A stretch of DNA of 64,000 nucleotides from Cocos nucifera (Eukaryota; Streptophyta; Magnoliopsida; Arecales; Arecaceae): assembly GCA_006176705.1 (NCBI GenBank), contig QRFJ01000784.1, positions 1-64,000 of the forward strand. Direction: 5' to 3'. Below the pieces are notes generated by a model. The model ran no database searches. It had not been told where the DNA came from and was given only the letters and a program-made list of their open reading frames with translations. Position numbers and translations under genes: made by a program. Positions within the stretch are counted from its first letter, which is position 1. The number at the start of each line of letters is the position of its first letter. Positions 11,385 to 22,546 of the stretch are shown here, in pieces.

Positions 11385-13640
11385 TGTTAGGAAACATGCA
11401 GGGTTTCATGCATAGATTTTAAATTTTTTTCAAAATTAAAGCAGCGGAAGATATAGATTAAACAATTTAATCTACAATATGCATATAATCAAATTATAAA
11501 ATTCTACATCAAGGATCTATAACATATCATGATGTAAATATAAATCTGAAATTAAATTAATCACAAGGTGTATTGATCATATCAATATCTAGATCCAGAA
11601 TAATTCTAGATCTAATCCTAGATCATATCTAGATTACCAAGAGGTCAAATCTCTTACTTTTGCATGGGTTGAGAACTCCATGGTTGATTTTCATTATTGC
11701 TTTTAGAACCGCACATGCGTCCGACCTCTACAGGTGATCCACACGAACCTTATCTCTTCAAGACATCAATCTTTGATGTCTTAGTTGAAGGCTCTTCTCT
11801 AAGAATCTTGGCACCACAAACCACCCATGCCTTCTCCTCCTTCTCCTATGATTTTTCATGATTTTTTTGGAATTTATCATTTTCTCAAAGGGCCTTGAAA
11901 AGTGGCATGGGTTAACAACCAAAGACTAGGTCAAAGACTAGTCTTAGAAGGACTCTTGGTGGCATCCAACTTTTGGATGCCACCCTATCCCCTTCTCAAG
12001 ATGGAGAACCAGCAAAAACATTCTTAAAGGGATGGGAAAAGGGCTCACAACAATATGAGAGGCATGGAGTTTATTTCCAGAGAGAGAGAGAGATAAAGTT
12101 TTAGGTTTTAAGGACTCTATCAAATAGAATCCCATGCACAACTACTTTTCAATTTTGATCAATTCAAAATTTATTCCAAAACCTCCAGATTATAGGGCAT
12201 GGGAAATTATTCTTAGGCATGTAATTAAGTTATGTTAACTTCTAGAAATGAAGTTTGGGTGTGGGCTTTCTTAGACGCAAGGAAAGAGAGAGAGTCCCAG
12301 TCCAACTAGGACTCCTTTTATTTGACTAGATCAAAATAGGTTTGAATCCAATTTAAATTTTATTTAAATTAAATTAAATACAACCCAATTGAGAATGATC
12401 CTAGTCCAACTAGGAGCCCAATTAAATTAGATTAAATCAAAATTTAAATCTGATTTAAATCCTAAGTCAATTAGGTGCACCCAAGTTCTAGTCAAACAAG
12501 AAATTATTCTTTTTTGCAATTGGCTTATCCAATAAACCAACTAAATTTAATCTAATTAAGTCTAAACTAATTATAATTGAATCTAATTCAATTAGACTTA
12601 ATCTCAGCCTGATTGCTTAATCAAATTATGCCAATTAGCAATCCAATTGCCAATCAATCCTCCTGCAATACTTGCATTAGGTCAAACACAACTCATATTG
12701 ATGGATTGATCTTAAAATGATTCTCAATCATCAATTAACCATCTGATCAGATTACAAGCTCTAATATGTATGACTCCATAGGTTCGAACCTAAGCTGATA
12801 GCATAAGAATCAATTTTTGTTCCAATTGAAGTTACCATCTAGCAATGGTTTTCGACGTTCGGATAGGTCGAATGTATGCAAAATAATATTCTTAGAACCC
12901 TAGTCTATGGTTACCATATAATTCATCCTTATGACTAATAATGCTCAAGATGACTTTGAGTATGCTATCAAATACTCATACAAGTCATCTCTATTATGTC
13001 TCAAAATTTTGCAAATCCCGTAACACCTCACGAGGATTATCCAAGCCTAGGTTTTGCTAAATTAAAACACAACGAGACATTCTATTCTTGAAGCTAATCA
13101 GGAGTGGTCAATCCCATCTTGACTCACACATCGACTTCATAAATACTTGACTGTACCCAAAAATCTTTCAAACCTATATTAAAAATATAGACAGTCCGGC
13201 ACCAAAGTACAGTGAATTGCTTGCAAGTCATCATGGTGATCTTAGATCGGAGGGACACTTATACCCACTGACCTTAGCTAACTACTCTTGATAGTAGAGT
13301 ACTACATTAATCATGTTGAGTGCAGATATACTCCTACATCTCATTTGGATGTCATACTAGTGTCTCCACACCACTTGGTTACGAGGACAACCAACACATA
13401 TAGCATATAGTGATCTACAATTGATAAGTTATCATCCTTGTTAATAACTTATCATTTGATCGTGAATAATTTAAGAACCATCCGATAAATTTTTCTTTGT
13501 CGATTGATTATGGTTTTAAAAACTTCATCATAATTTAGGAGTTTATTTAAGAAAGATAAAACTTTTATGATGAACCAGCCAAATAACTATTATTATTAGA
13601 TAATTCATATACTAATTTCAATCATCTACTTTTTTCAACA
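11385..13640 (-). repeat. X1 5' LTR
   Basis: On the plus strand it starts TGTTAGGAAACATG and ends TTTCAACA. It is 2256 bp against about 2875 bp in X2. The main difference is an internal deletion of roughly 600 bp near 11755, and about 26 bp are missing near 13630, just before the end. It carries one dyad motif, AAGACATCAA and TTGATGTCTT around two bases, near 11758-11780. The assignment rests on alignment with both X2 LTRs. Confidence 0.85.
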
Positions 13641-14451
13641 TAACCTGGTGGTGCAGCAAGTTTGAGGCCTCACCAAAATGGTACAGGACATGCAGCAATC
13701 CCTGGCGATGATCCAACTAGAAAAACCCCATCGGAGTTTCAAGAATCATTCCTAAGGAGGTATACTTAGGTCAATGGATGGCTGGAGATCCCTGCTCAAA
13801 CCATGATTCTTCCCCAGAGAAAATCTTCTCCATCTACAGTTGGAAATCCTCTGAGATCCATGATTGAGATGAGACTCTCGATCAAAAGTTTTAAGACATG
13901 GACCGATGGATTGAAGAGCTCCGCCATACTATCACGGCTCATCATGATAACATCTGCACCAACCCTCCTTTCTCTCAACAAATCATGCAGGAGTCAATCC
14001 CGTCGAACTCAAGTTTCCTTAATTCAAGAGCTATGATGGGATCACTGATCCGATGACCACCGAGAGGCCTTCCAAATCATGATGCTACTTCATGGCGCAC
14101 CAGATGTCATCTTGTGCTGAGCCTTCCCATTTACTCTAAAGAAAGTAGCAAGAAACTGATACTCGATGCTGAAATCGGATATGATCTTCTCCTTCGATCA
14201 AATGAGCCATCAGTTTGTAACTCATTTCGTTAGCAGCCAATGTTTCAGATGAGGTTCGAACTTCTTCACTAACATCAAGTAGAAGAAAGGAGAGTTCATC
14301 CGAGCCTACGTCAATCACTTCAATGTTGCTGCCCTGGAGGTTCGAAACTTGGACCAATCTATTACCATGGCCACACTAAAGGACAACCTCTAGAAAAATG
14401 ACCTGCTATTTTTTTTGAAGAAGAAGTACCCTGAGAATTTTATCGATCCAC
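13641..14451 (+). pseudogene. G1 gag, N-terminal part
   Basis: Read across small frameshifts, this gives a canonical plant gypsy gag (retrotransposon gag, Pfam PF03732): a YDG-T-DP-DHLEAF-like block near 14030-14080, an LLHGAPDAILCRAFPFTLK block near 14085-14140, and a SFDQMSHQFVTHFV block near 14190-14240. It continues to a KKKYPENFIDP block that is cut at 14451 by C2, and gag resumes at 24844. There are several stops and indels. Gag would form the particle. Confidence 0.85.
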
Positions 14452-15522
14452 TGTTAGATATATGTGCCCTAGAAGCCAGAATTGGCTGACACTTATAATA
14501 CACTTCTAGGGGCAAAATTATAATTTTGACTAAAATCAATAAATGGGTTATTTTCTATCACATATGTGTATTTAGTGTCTGTGATACATCCTTTGAGTTA
14601 ATGGTAATGATAATTCATATTTTCAAGAGTTGAAAATTTAAGACATGAATAATCATTATTAACTCATAAATTGCTCCTGACCATAGGATCATCACGAGGA
14701 TGGTGATTGATCCGGAAGGTTGGTGTACAATCGCTTCTTTTTAGTAGATGAGTCTTGAGTCTATGGTGTAGAGACACCAAAGTGAGAGTACAGGTACTCG
14801 TTAGAGAATGAGGGCACTGAGCGTGACCACCTCGAGTAGTCATTAGGGAGTCTACCTTCTCGTCAATGACTGACTCGATGCTGCAGTAGTGTGTCTGGTT
14901 CTTTGACCTGAGATGCATCGGCAGTTCACCTTGAGGGTGTTATAGTTTGACTACACCATTACTCGATCTCCTAGCCATATGGAACCCTGAGGTGTATGTT
15001 GGCTATGACATGTTCATTGTAGGAACTGGATTGCATCAAGATGGAATCTATCTACCTCGGTGGTAGAGGAGTAGCCCTATGATGATCATGAGAATCAAGT
15101 CCAGAAATCCATGGCCATGGTAGAGTGAAATAATAGAAAGAGTTTCTATTTAGATTTTCACATTGGACTCGAATCGAATGATTACATCATATGACAGAGA
15201 CTAGGGTTTGACGAGTTCACCTTAACCCTAATCTGATCGGGGCTCAAGATAGAAGAACTGAATCACACAAGTAGCTGCACCAAGAGGTTCGCATTCAGCT
15301 CTGATGGGTTGCCACCATATACTGCTAGGTGTCACTGGTGGATTTTGGGAGCAATTAGAATGATTTAGATGATCAATCATTCTAGCTGTTCGAATCAGAA
15401 GAGTTCTGATCCATCGAAAGGAGTTTCGATGATGTCGATGATAGAGATCATGACATATCCCATTACCATACAGAACTGAACCTAACTGGGTCACACAAAC
15501 AAGGGTTTGAATCTGGTGATCA

Positions 15523-15549
15523 TCAATTGAACTGATCTAGTTCAATTGA
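15523..15549 (+). promoter_or_regulatory. Perfect palindrome in U3
   Basis: TCAATTGAACT and AGTTCAATTGA flank a 5-base loop. The same perfect palindrome is at 5352-5378 in C1 and 23635-23661 in the C2 3' LTR; it is degraded in C4. It could be a protein-binding dyad or cruciform, but the role is unknown. Confidence 0.5.
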
Positions 15550-15773
15550 TCTGAATGAGATTCAATTAGGTTCAAGGAAATCGTGCTAGCACTCGATTGA
15601 ACCTAACGTTCTTCTTTTGCTATCATAAATAAGTTGTCCTGTCTGAAATAAAGAAGTTTGTGCTCAAACAGAGGCCTTCATATGGTCTGATAGGAGGTTG
15701 TCCAAGTCAGAAAAGGTTGTCTTATTTGTAAGACACTACCTGCCATTTTTGGTCACCTGCCATTTCTTGTTCT

Positions 15774-15839
15774 TTGACTTTGGTCAAAAGTCTACCTTTG
15801 ACTGGTCAAACATTGACCATTGACACTTTGACTTTTGAC
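15774..15839 (+). promoter_or_regulatory. W-box cluster in C2 U3
   Basis: TTGAC cores lie at 15774, 15798, 15813, 15820, 15828 and 15835 on the plus strand, and at 15783 and 15805 as GTCAA on the other, eight in 66 bp. The 3' LTR repeats the array at 23888-23953. WRKY binding is inferred from the motif. Confidence 0.6.
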
Positions 15840-16146
15840 CACATGTCATGCACCTATTGGAGAGCTGGTGGGGGCCTGTCCCCATGCCAGAACCTGGCAA
15901 GGAGAAGGGTGCATGCCACCCTAGGCGTGTGCCCATGTTGGAGGCACCTAGGAGTCCTTATTGGACAAGGACTCCATCTCCTTTTTGGATTCCAATTAGA
16001 GTTCTTCTAAGAACCAACTTTGACTGGTCTTAGGCGCCCTCTAAGGAGGAATCCAGGGGTCTCTATTCCCACCAATCAGATTTAGATCTGATTTCACAAA
16101 GGGTTGTGATTGGTTGGGAGGAAGAGGAGTTGGATCATGCTTAGTC

Positions 16147-16154
16147 TATAAAAG
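16147..16154 (+). promoter_or_regulatory. TATA box of C2 LTR promoter
   Basis: TATAAAAG is followed by a C-rich segment about 30 bp on, where transcription and R would start. The same box is at 24261-24268 in the 3' LTR. Confidence 0.7.
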
Positions 16155-16731
16155 AGACCCTGCGCCCAACTCAGATTAAAAAGCAATTCAATTGAGAAAC
16201 CCCATGCCCCAAGGCTGCCTCTCCCCTCCTTCTCCATGCCATAGTCTCTTCTCCCCTTGCTCTCCACGTCCAAAAGGAGTTTTGGACCTTGGTTGGTGCG
16301 ATTCAGATCAAAGAAAGGCAATCAAAAATAAGAAGGCTGCGCTGCTGCAAAGGACGACTGCTCATCTTCAAAAGAGTTTTGAAGATCCTCCAGATCAGAT
16401 CCAGATCTGATTTTTGGAGGCATGATAGAGAAGAAGAGGATCTCTAGATCCAACCCAAGTGGATACCGGTAGAGGCCAGGCGCTTGCGTGGCTAAGATCC
16501 AGAACCTTCCGCTGCAAACAGGATCATCAATAGGGTAATAGGATTACCCAGATCAGGTAAATTAAATTTGATTTAATTTATCTTTTAATTTTATTTTATT
16601 AAAATAATAATAATCAGATCTGAAACATATCAAGATCTTTTTAGGATTAAGAGAAAAATTTTTGAAATATATCTCTTGATCTGATCAGATCTGAACGAAC
16701 CTGGACCAAAAAATCAGGATTTCCCTTCAAC

Positions 16732-16744
16732 TGGTATCAGAGCC
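16732..16744 (+). promoter_or_regulatory. C2 primer binding site
   Basis: TGGTATCAGAGCC starts two bases after the LTR end. It is the standard plant copia site complementary to the 3' end of initiator-Met tRNA, which primes minus-strand DNA. Confidence 0.93.
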
Positions 16745-18599
16745 AGGTTCTAAATTATTTAGATCTGATTTTAAATTTATTTTAATTAAAAAATAATTAA
16801 TTTCAGATGTCACATGAGATGTGATCAGATCTAAAATTAGAAAAAATTAAAATTAAATAATTTGGATCTAAGATTAGAAGATATGCATGACTAGTTCTAG
16901 AATAGAATAGTTCTATAGAATATTCTTGCATATTTTTGATTTAATCCAATTAAATCATCTTTTAGATCTTTTTATTTACTATTTTCTGATATTATAAGTG
17001 TTATAATAACATCTAAAAAATAGCAAATAAAAATTATTTAATTTTTGAGTATCATATGAGATATGATTGATGCATGTCTAGACTAGTTGTAGAATAGTTC
17101 TACATAATTGTCTAGATTAGAATTTATTTTGATTAAGATCAATTTAAATCTAATTTTTTAGATTATTATGAGATAATTTAGATCTAAAAATATGCATGAT
17201 TTGATACATGAGATGTATGCAAAATATGCCATGATTAGATCTACTTTATATATGAGATATATGATATAGATCTGATATTATTTTGTAGTATTGAATGTTC
17301 CTGATTAAGGCATTCCTCTTGGCCGTCCGGTCATAAGAATGAAGAAGGGTTTAAAGGCCCTCTCTTTCCATTCGATGGGGTGTTCTTATGATGTGTAGGG
17401 GTGCTGCGTGTTCATCCTTAATCAGAAACCCAAAACTTACTTTCTGCAAAACCCTAGATCCTGAAACCCTAGGATTTATTATGCATATTTTGTTTATGAA
17501 CCCTACTTAATTAAGAATTAAGTTTATGAAATATTAATTAGGTCTAAAATTGAGAATTTTAGATCTAAGACATATTCATAATACTGGGTTCGGGCTTGGG
17601 TAGCTCAATTAGGTCTAAGCGGTTGATCAAACCGAATCAAGAGTTGGTTAGATGGGATCAACAATGCTTAAATTGACCAGCCTAATAGGATTAAGTCTGG
17701 GTCAAGATCGAGTCACGATCAAGCAAGACCTAATTAGGCTCAGAGGTTAGAGTCTGGATTGTAGGCTAACCCAATTGGTTCTGACTCAACAATTTGGTGT
17801 CTAAGGTAAGTTTGGCACAGACGACCGACTGGTTTTTAATTGGAAGCTACTCGACCTGAATGCATTCTTGTACGAGTTAATGGCATATTCCTTCCACCGG
17901 TCTCACTTACCTGGCCATATCTGTTGACACAGTTCTGATCTGAGGTGGTCAATAATCCGAGCTAACCCATGCCACTAGGTTAGTCATAATTGTTATGACT
18001 AAGCCAAGTCTAGTTTAATGAGACCTGAATCAATTTTTCCTAAGAAAAGATTAAGTCTGAGGTCTTCCACCATTGTAGATGTGCGGGCCCTTCCCGGGGT
18101 TGATTGTTCTCGGCTGGATACAGTGGCTCAGTTGCACCGGGAAGACGCAACCATGTCTATTAGGCATTGGATGCTATGGGCTGGAGGATGAGTTGGGCTC
18201 AATATTCTGGATACGGTGAGAGACTTAATTAGGAACCCAGTCTATGCAAATGGTGGGTCTGACTTAACTAAGGAGTGGATCAATATTTTGGATACGGTGA
18301 GATTCATGAATTAGAGACCAAGTTTGGGTGCACCATGATTAGAGAATCATTGAACAAGAGTTGTTCACTCATTGGCTAACCCATCACCAATAACTGTTAG
18401 GTGAGGTGATGAGTCAGTTGGTGAGACCGCACCACCCACTAGAAATCATTAATCGTGGAGATTTTCGCATCTCTACAGAGGGAGTGTAGGGATCCGAGAA
18501 AATAGTGGGAGCTAATTTGTTTAAAAATAAAATCCCTAAATAAATTGGTCAAGTCAAAATTACAGTATCTAACTAGAATCTTTGACTCTCTATAGGAAA
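16745..18599 (+). other. C2 5' leader with structured segments
   Basis: This is 1.85 kb without a credible gene between the primer site and gag. It holds nested inverted repeats at 17301-17425 and a G+C-rich hairpin at 18090-18144. A 22-base direct repeat (CAATATT..GGATACGGTGAGA) occurs at 18200-18221 and 18281-18302, and there are two related near-palindromic blocks around 16885-16930 and 17070-17120. The C4 leader keeps counterparts of these. Such a long leader suggests packaging or translation control, which is inference. Confidence 0.7.
17301..17425 (+). other. Nested inverted repeats, predicted RNA stem
   Basis: The outer arms are CTGATTAAGG (17301-17310) and CCTTAATCAG (17416-17425). 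The inner arms are TCATAAGAA (17331-17339) and TTCTTATGA (17383-17391). Both pairs are perfect and would stack into one stem of about 125 nt. In C4 (about 57636-57760, minus strand) the outer pair survives with one G-U wobble and the inner pair with wobbles and one mismatch. Confidence 0.55.
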
Positions 18600-19113
18600 A
18601 TGTCTGCGTCCAACCCATTGGCACGTATCCTGGACACACATAGACTGACCGGACCCAATTATAAAGATTGGCTCAGGAACTACAAAATTATTTTGGGTTC
18701 CAAGAAGTTAACCCATGTTTTGGACCAGGACCCTCCCACATTACCAGCCCGTCCATCTATTGAACAGAGAGCGTCTCTAGAAAAATGGATTGACGAAGAT
18801 AATAAGGCCAGATATTACATGTTGGGCTCGATGTCTGATGAGCTCCAGCGCCAACATGAGGATATCGAGGACTGCTCGCCAAATGTTGGCTCACCTGCAG
18901 GAGATGTTTGGTGAACAAAGTCGCACAGCCAAATATCAAGTCACAAAATGACTTTTTAAGGCTAAGATGCGTGATGGGCAGTCAGTCCAAGATCACTGTC
19001 TGACAATGATCAAGGACATGGAAGAGCTTGAGAAGCTCGGTGTGAAGTTGGACTTGGACTTGCAGAACGATATCATTCTGCAATCCTTGACTGATGCATA
19101 TGGATAATTCATC

Positions 19114-20958
19114 ATGAATTACCACATGCATAAACTTCAGAATTCCTTGGCCGAGTTAATGAATATGCTGGTTACCGCTGAGCTTTCTATGAAAGGTTCT
19201 AAAGGCTCAGTTCTTGCTATGGAATGGACTTCTTCCAAAAGAAAGTCTTATGGAAAGAAAAAGAAGTCTGTGAAAAAGCAAAAGGTGGAAGGATCAAAGA
19301 AGAAGAAGGCAGAACCAAAGAAAAAGGCCACTGGCAAAGGAAAGTGTTTCCATTGCAACAGCGACGGCCATTGGAAGCGGAACTGCCCTACTTACCTGGC
19401 CACCCTGAAGAACAAGAAGGAAGGTCCTTCTGGAGGTATGCTCCTTATTGAGTCTAACCTTACGGTTTCTTCTGCATCCAGTTGGGTGCTTGACTCTGGT
19501 TCTAGTGCTCATCTGTGCACTTCTATGCAGGGTCTTGAGGATAGCAGGAGGCTGAGGGATGGAGACATGATCCTACGCGTCGGTAATGGAGCAAGAGTTG
19601 CTGCAGTAGCCGTGGGAACATACCCTCTTCGATTACCATCTGGTTTAGACTTAGTTTTGAAAGACTGTTATTTTGTGCCTGCAGCTAGCAGGAATTTGAT
19701 TTCTGTTTCATGCTTAGCACAAGAAGGTTATGTGATCACCTTCTTTAAGGACCATTGTAACATTCTTTATGAAAGAAATAAAATTGCAAATGGTTTCCTT
19801 ATTAATGGTCTTTATCAGCTACATATTGATGTACCTATTTTAACTATCGAGCAAAACGTGAATGCCAAACGACCTAGGGATAGTCCAAACGACAGATATC
19901 TATGGCACCTGAGATTAGGTCATATAGCAGAAGATAGGATCAACAAATTGGAGAAAAATGGGCTATTGAGTCCATTGACTTCCGAGTCATATCCAACTTG
20001 TGAATCTTGTCTTCAAGGCAAAATGACTAAACTCCCTTTTGTTGGACATGGGGAGAGGGCCACAGATCTCCTTGCCCTAGTACATACTGATGTGTGCGGC
20101 CCATTCGATGTGCCGGCTAGAGGCAATTTTGTCTACTTCATTACCTTTACCGATGATCTGTCTAGGTATGGGTATGTGTATCTTATGAGACACAAGTCTG
20201 AAGCTTTTGAAAAGTTCAAAGAATTTAGACATGAAGTAGAAAAGCAAACTGGAAAACCCATTAAGGTTCTTCGATCAGATCGAGGAGGTGAATACCTTAG
20301 TCGGGAATTCCTAGACTATCTTAAGGAAAATGGCATAGTCTCTCAATGGACTCCACCAGGAACACCTCAACTCAACGGGGTTTCAGAACGGAGAAATCGG
20401 ACTCTATTGGATATGGTTCGATCCATGATGAGCTTCACAGACCTCCCAGATTTTCTTTGGGGACATTCATTATTAACTTCAATTTATTTACTGAATAGGG
20501 TTCCCTCTAAAACCGTTCCTACCACACCGTATGAGATATGGCACGGTAAGAAACCAAGTCTGAGTCATCTCAGAATTTGGGGTTGTCCGGCTTATGTCAA
20601 AAGACAACAAGCGGACAAGTTAGAGTTTAGGTCCTTTAGAGCTCGATTCATAGGATATCCTAAAGAGTCATTAGGATACTATTTCTACATTCCAGAAGAC
20701 CACAATGTGATTGTGAGTCGACATGCCATATTTCTTGAAAAACAGTTTATTCAAGATAGTGGCATTGGAAAGCAGATTAAGCTTGATGAGAAAGTCTCAC
20801 AAGCAGAAAGAGCTAAGGACCAAGTGGAACCAAATCAGGTTGAGCCAATAAGAACACTACCTCCTCCACCTCGTAGATCGGAAAGAGTTTCCCGTCCCCC
20901 TGAAAGATACTTAGGTATTATTTCAGAAGGATGTAGAGGAAATGTTCCTCATAGGTAA
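19114..20958 (+). CDS. C2 open part 1: gag C-terminus, protease, integrase (614 aa)
   Basis: Residue numbers count from the Met at 19114, which follows the TAA at 19105 and is not the native start. A lysine-rich stretch at 42-77 leads to a CCHC knuckle at 78-91 for RNA binding. The protease active site D-S-G is at 127-129. The integrase zinc domain has H265, H270, C296 and C299. The catalytic triad is D326, D389 and E425, with the usual 35-residue D-E gap, and no catalytic residue is missing. The frame runs out in 16 spurious residues after an extra G near 20929. The next open part overlaps it by 17 bases in another frame. Confidence 0.9.
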   Translation: MNYHMHKLQNSLAELMNMLVTAELSMKGSKGSVLAMEWTSSKRKSYGKKKKSVKKQKVEGSKKKKAEPKKKATGKGKCFHCNSDGHWKRNCPTYLATLKNKKEGPSGGMLLIESNLTVSSASSWVLDSGSSAHLCTSMQGLEDSRRLRDGDMILRVGNGARVAAVAVGTYPLRLPSGLDLVLKDCYFVPAASRNLISVSCLAQEGYVITFFKDHCNILYERNKIANGFLINGLYQLHIDVPILTIEQNVNAKRPRDSPNDRYLWHLRLGHIAEDRINKLEKNGLLSPLTSESYPTCESCLQGKMTKLPFVGHGERATDLLALVHTDVCGPFDVPARGNFVYFITFTDDLSRYGYVYLMRHKSEAFEKFKEFRHEVEKQTGKPIKVLRSDRGGEYLSREFLDYLKENGIVSQWTPPGTPQLNGVSERRNRTLLDMVRSMMSFTDLPDFLWGHSLLTSIYLLNRVPSKTVPTTPYEIWHGKKPSLSHLRIWGCPAYVKRQQADKLEFRSFRARFIGYPKESLGYYFYIPEDHNVIVSRHAIFLEKQFIQDSGIGKQIKLDEKVSQAERAKDQVEPNQVEPIRTLPPPPRRSERVSRPPERYLGIISEGCRGNVPHR

Positions 20959-22546
20959 TGGTGCTCATGGTGATGATCCCAAAACCTACAACGAGGCGAT
21001 ATCAGATATCGACTCCGAGAAATGGCTTGAGGCAATGAAGTCAGAGATCGACTCGATGCACTCAAACCAAGTCTGGACCTTGGTAGATCCACCAGAAGGT
21101 ATAGTACCTATTGGGTGTAAATGGATCTTCAAGAGAAAGATTGGTGCAGATGGGAATGTGGAGACATTCAAGGCTAGACTGGTGGCAAAAGGTTATAGTC
21201 AACGTGAAGGCATTGACTATCAGGATACCTTTTCCCCGGTAGCTATGCTAAAATCCATCCGCACATTGCTTGCTGTTGCAGCCTATTTCGATTATGAAAT
21301 ATGGCAAATGGACGTGAAAACGGCATTCCTAAATGGATATCTTGAGGAAGATATCTATATGGAACAGCCGCTAGGTTTCACATCCAGTGATACTGATCAC
21401 AAGGTTTGCAAGCTGCAAAGGTCCATATATGGACTTAAGCAAGCATCTCGGAGCTGGAACACTCGTTTCAATGATGTGATCAAAAAGTTTGGTTTCATCA
21501 AAAACGAAGAGGAACCATGTGTTTTCAAAAGGGTCAGTGGGAGCGCTGTTGTCTTCCTCGTATTGTACGTGGATGACATCCTCCTTATTGGGAATGATAT
21601 TCCCATGTTGACATCAGTCAAGATGTGGTTGTCTAAGGAATTCTCCATGAAAGACCTAGGTGAAGCATCCTTTATTCTAGGAATTAAGGTCTATAGGGAT
21701 AGACCGAATAGGATGCTAGGACTTTCACAGAAGATGTACATAGAGGAAGTACTAAAGAGGTTTAGTATGGAAAACTCTAAGAGGGGATTAATACCCTTCA
21801 GACATGGTATTCATCTTTCCAAGAAGATGTGCCCCAGCACACCTGAGGAAATAGAACGCATGAGCAAGATCCCTTATGCTTCTGCAATAGGGAGCCTCAT
21901 GTATGCCATGCTATGTACACGACCTGATATAGCCCATGCTGTGAGTGTCACAAGCAGATATCAGTCAAATCCAGGTGAAGAACACTGGACTTCTGTGAAA
22001 TGTATCCTTAAGTACTTGAGAAGAACTAAGGATATGATGCTGGTCTTTGGTAACGGAGAACTCCTGGTCCAGGGATACACAGACTCGGACTTCATGTCCG
22101 ATATAGATGATCGAAAGTCGACATCTGGGAGTCTGTTTGTGTGCAATGATGGAGCTATCAGCTGGAAGAGTTCCAAGCAAACGGTGATAGCAGATTCCAC
22201 CATGGAAGCAGAATATATCGCTGCATCAGAAGCTGCGAAGAAAGCATTCTGGTACAAGAAGTTTGCTGCAGAAATCGGAGTAATGCCATCAGATGCCATT
22301 CCTCTATACTGCGACAACAATGGCGCCATAGCCCTTGCTAAGGAGCCGAGGTCTCACCAAAAATCCAAGCATATTGAGCGGCGATACCACCTCATCCGCG
22401 ATTACCTCGAGAAGGGTTACGTCGAGGTCAAGAGAGTCAACTCCGCAGATAATGTGGCAGACCCACTTACAAAGCCGTTGGGCCAGCAGAAGATCGAAGC
22501 CCACCTTGAGAAGATGGGACTTAGACTTGTAGCCAATTGGCTTTAG
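20942..22546 (+). CDS. C2 open part 2: reverse transcriptase and RNase H (534 aa)
   Basis: The RT core runs from about residue 25 to 260, with catalytic D124 in Q-M-D-V-K and Y-V-D-D at 209-212. Copia RNase H follows, with D381 (Y-T-D-S-D), E422 (M-E-A-E-Y), D458 (C-D-N-N) and the conserved A-D-P-L-T-K at 506-511. All catalytic residues are present. The first Met is the first in this open stretch; in an intact copy the frame would be continuous with integrase. The enzyme would copy element RNA to DNA in cytoplasmic particles. Confidence 0.92.
   Translation: MFLIGNGAHGDDPKTYNEAISDIDSEKWLEAMKSEIDSMHSNQVWTLVDPPEGIVPIGCKWIFKRKIGADGNVETFKARLVAKGYSQREGIDYQDTFSPVAMLKSIRTLLAVAAYFDYEIWQMDVKTAFLNGYLEEDIYMEQPLGFTSSDTDHKVCKLQRSIYGLKQASRSWNTRFNDVIKKFGFIKNEEEPCVFKRVSGSAVVFLVLYVDDILLIGNDIPMLTSVKMWLSKEFSMKDLGEASFILGIKVYRDRPNRMLGLSQKMYIEEVLKRFSMENSKRGLIPFRHGIHLSKKMCPSTPEEIERMSKIPYASAIGSLMYAMLCTRPDIAHAVSVTSRYQSNPGEEHWTSVKCILKYLRRTKDMMLVFGNGELLVQGYTDSDFMSDIDDRKSTSGSLFVCNDGAISWKSSKQTVIADSTMEAEYIAASEAAKKAFWYKKFAAEIGVMPSDAIPLYCDNNGAIALAKEPRSHQKSKHIERRYHLIRDYLEKGYVEVKRVNSADNVADPLTKPLGQQKIEAHLEKMGLRLVANWL

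Larger units (their letters stand above)
6564..13640 (-). mobile_element. X1: decayed copia retrotransposon, antisense
   Basis: X1 aligns along its length with X2 (29663-40145). Read on the minus strand the order is 5' LTR (11385-13640), primer site, gag and pol remnants, purine tract, then the first 31 bp of the 3' LTR at 6564-6594. C1 cuts that LTR, and the rest must lie left of the window. To the right of 13640 the sequence is gag of G1, so X1 is an insertion in G1. TAACC at 13641-13645 would be the right target copy; the left one is not visible. Confidence 0.85.
14452..16729 (+). repeat. C2 5' LTR
   Basis: It begins TGTTAGATATATG and ends CCCTTCA. U3 holds a palindrome at 15523-15549, a W-box array at 15774-15839 and TATAAAAG at 16147-16154. 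The pair of LTRs differs by scattered, mainly C/T or G/A changes and a few small indels. Confidence 0.97.
18600..22546 (+). pseudogene. C2 gag-pol polyprotein, nearly intact
   Basis: The frame starts at ATG 18600 (M-S-A-S-N-P) and ends with A-N-W-L stop at 22544-22546. Four small lesions break it: an extra G at 18869-18870 in gag, TGA at 18949 where C1 has CGA, TAA at 19105 where C1 has CAA, and an extra G near 20929-20930 between integrase and RT. Two long open parts remain (19114-20958 and 20942-22546). With so few lesions it is probably a recently lost copy whose family may still have active members elsewhere. Proteins from intact relatives could mobilise it in trans, since the LTRs, primer site and purine tract look sound. 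Confidence 0.93.
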
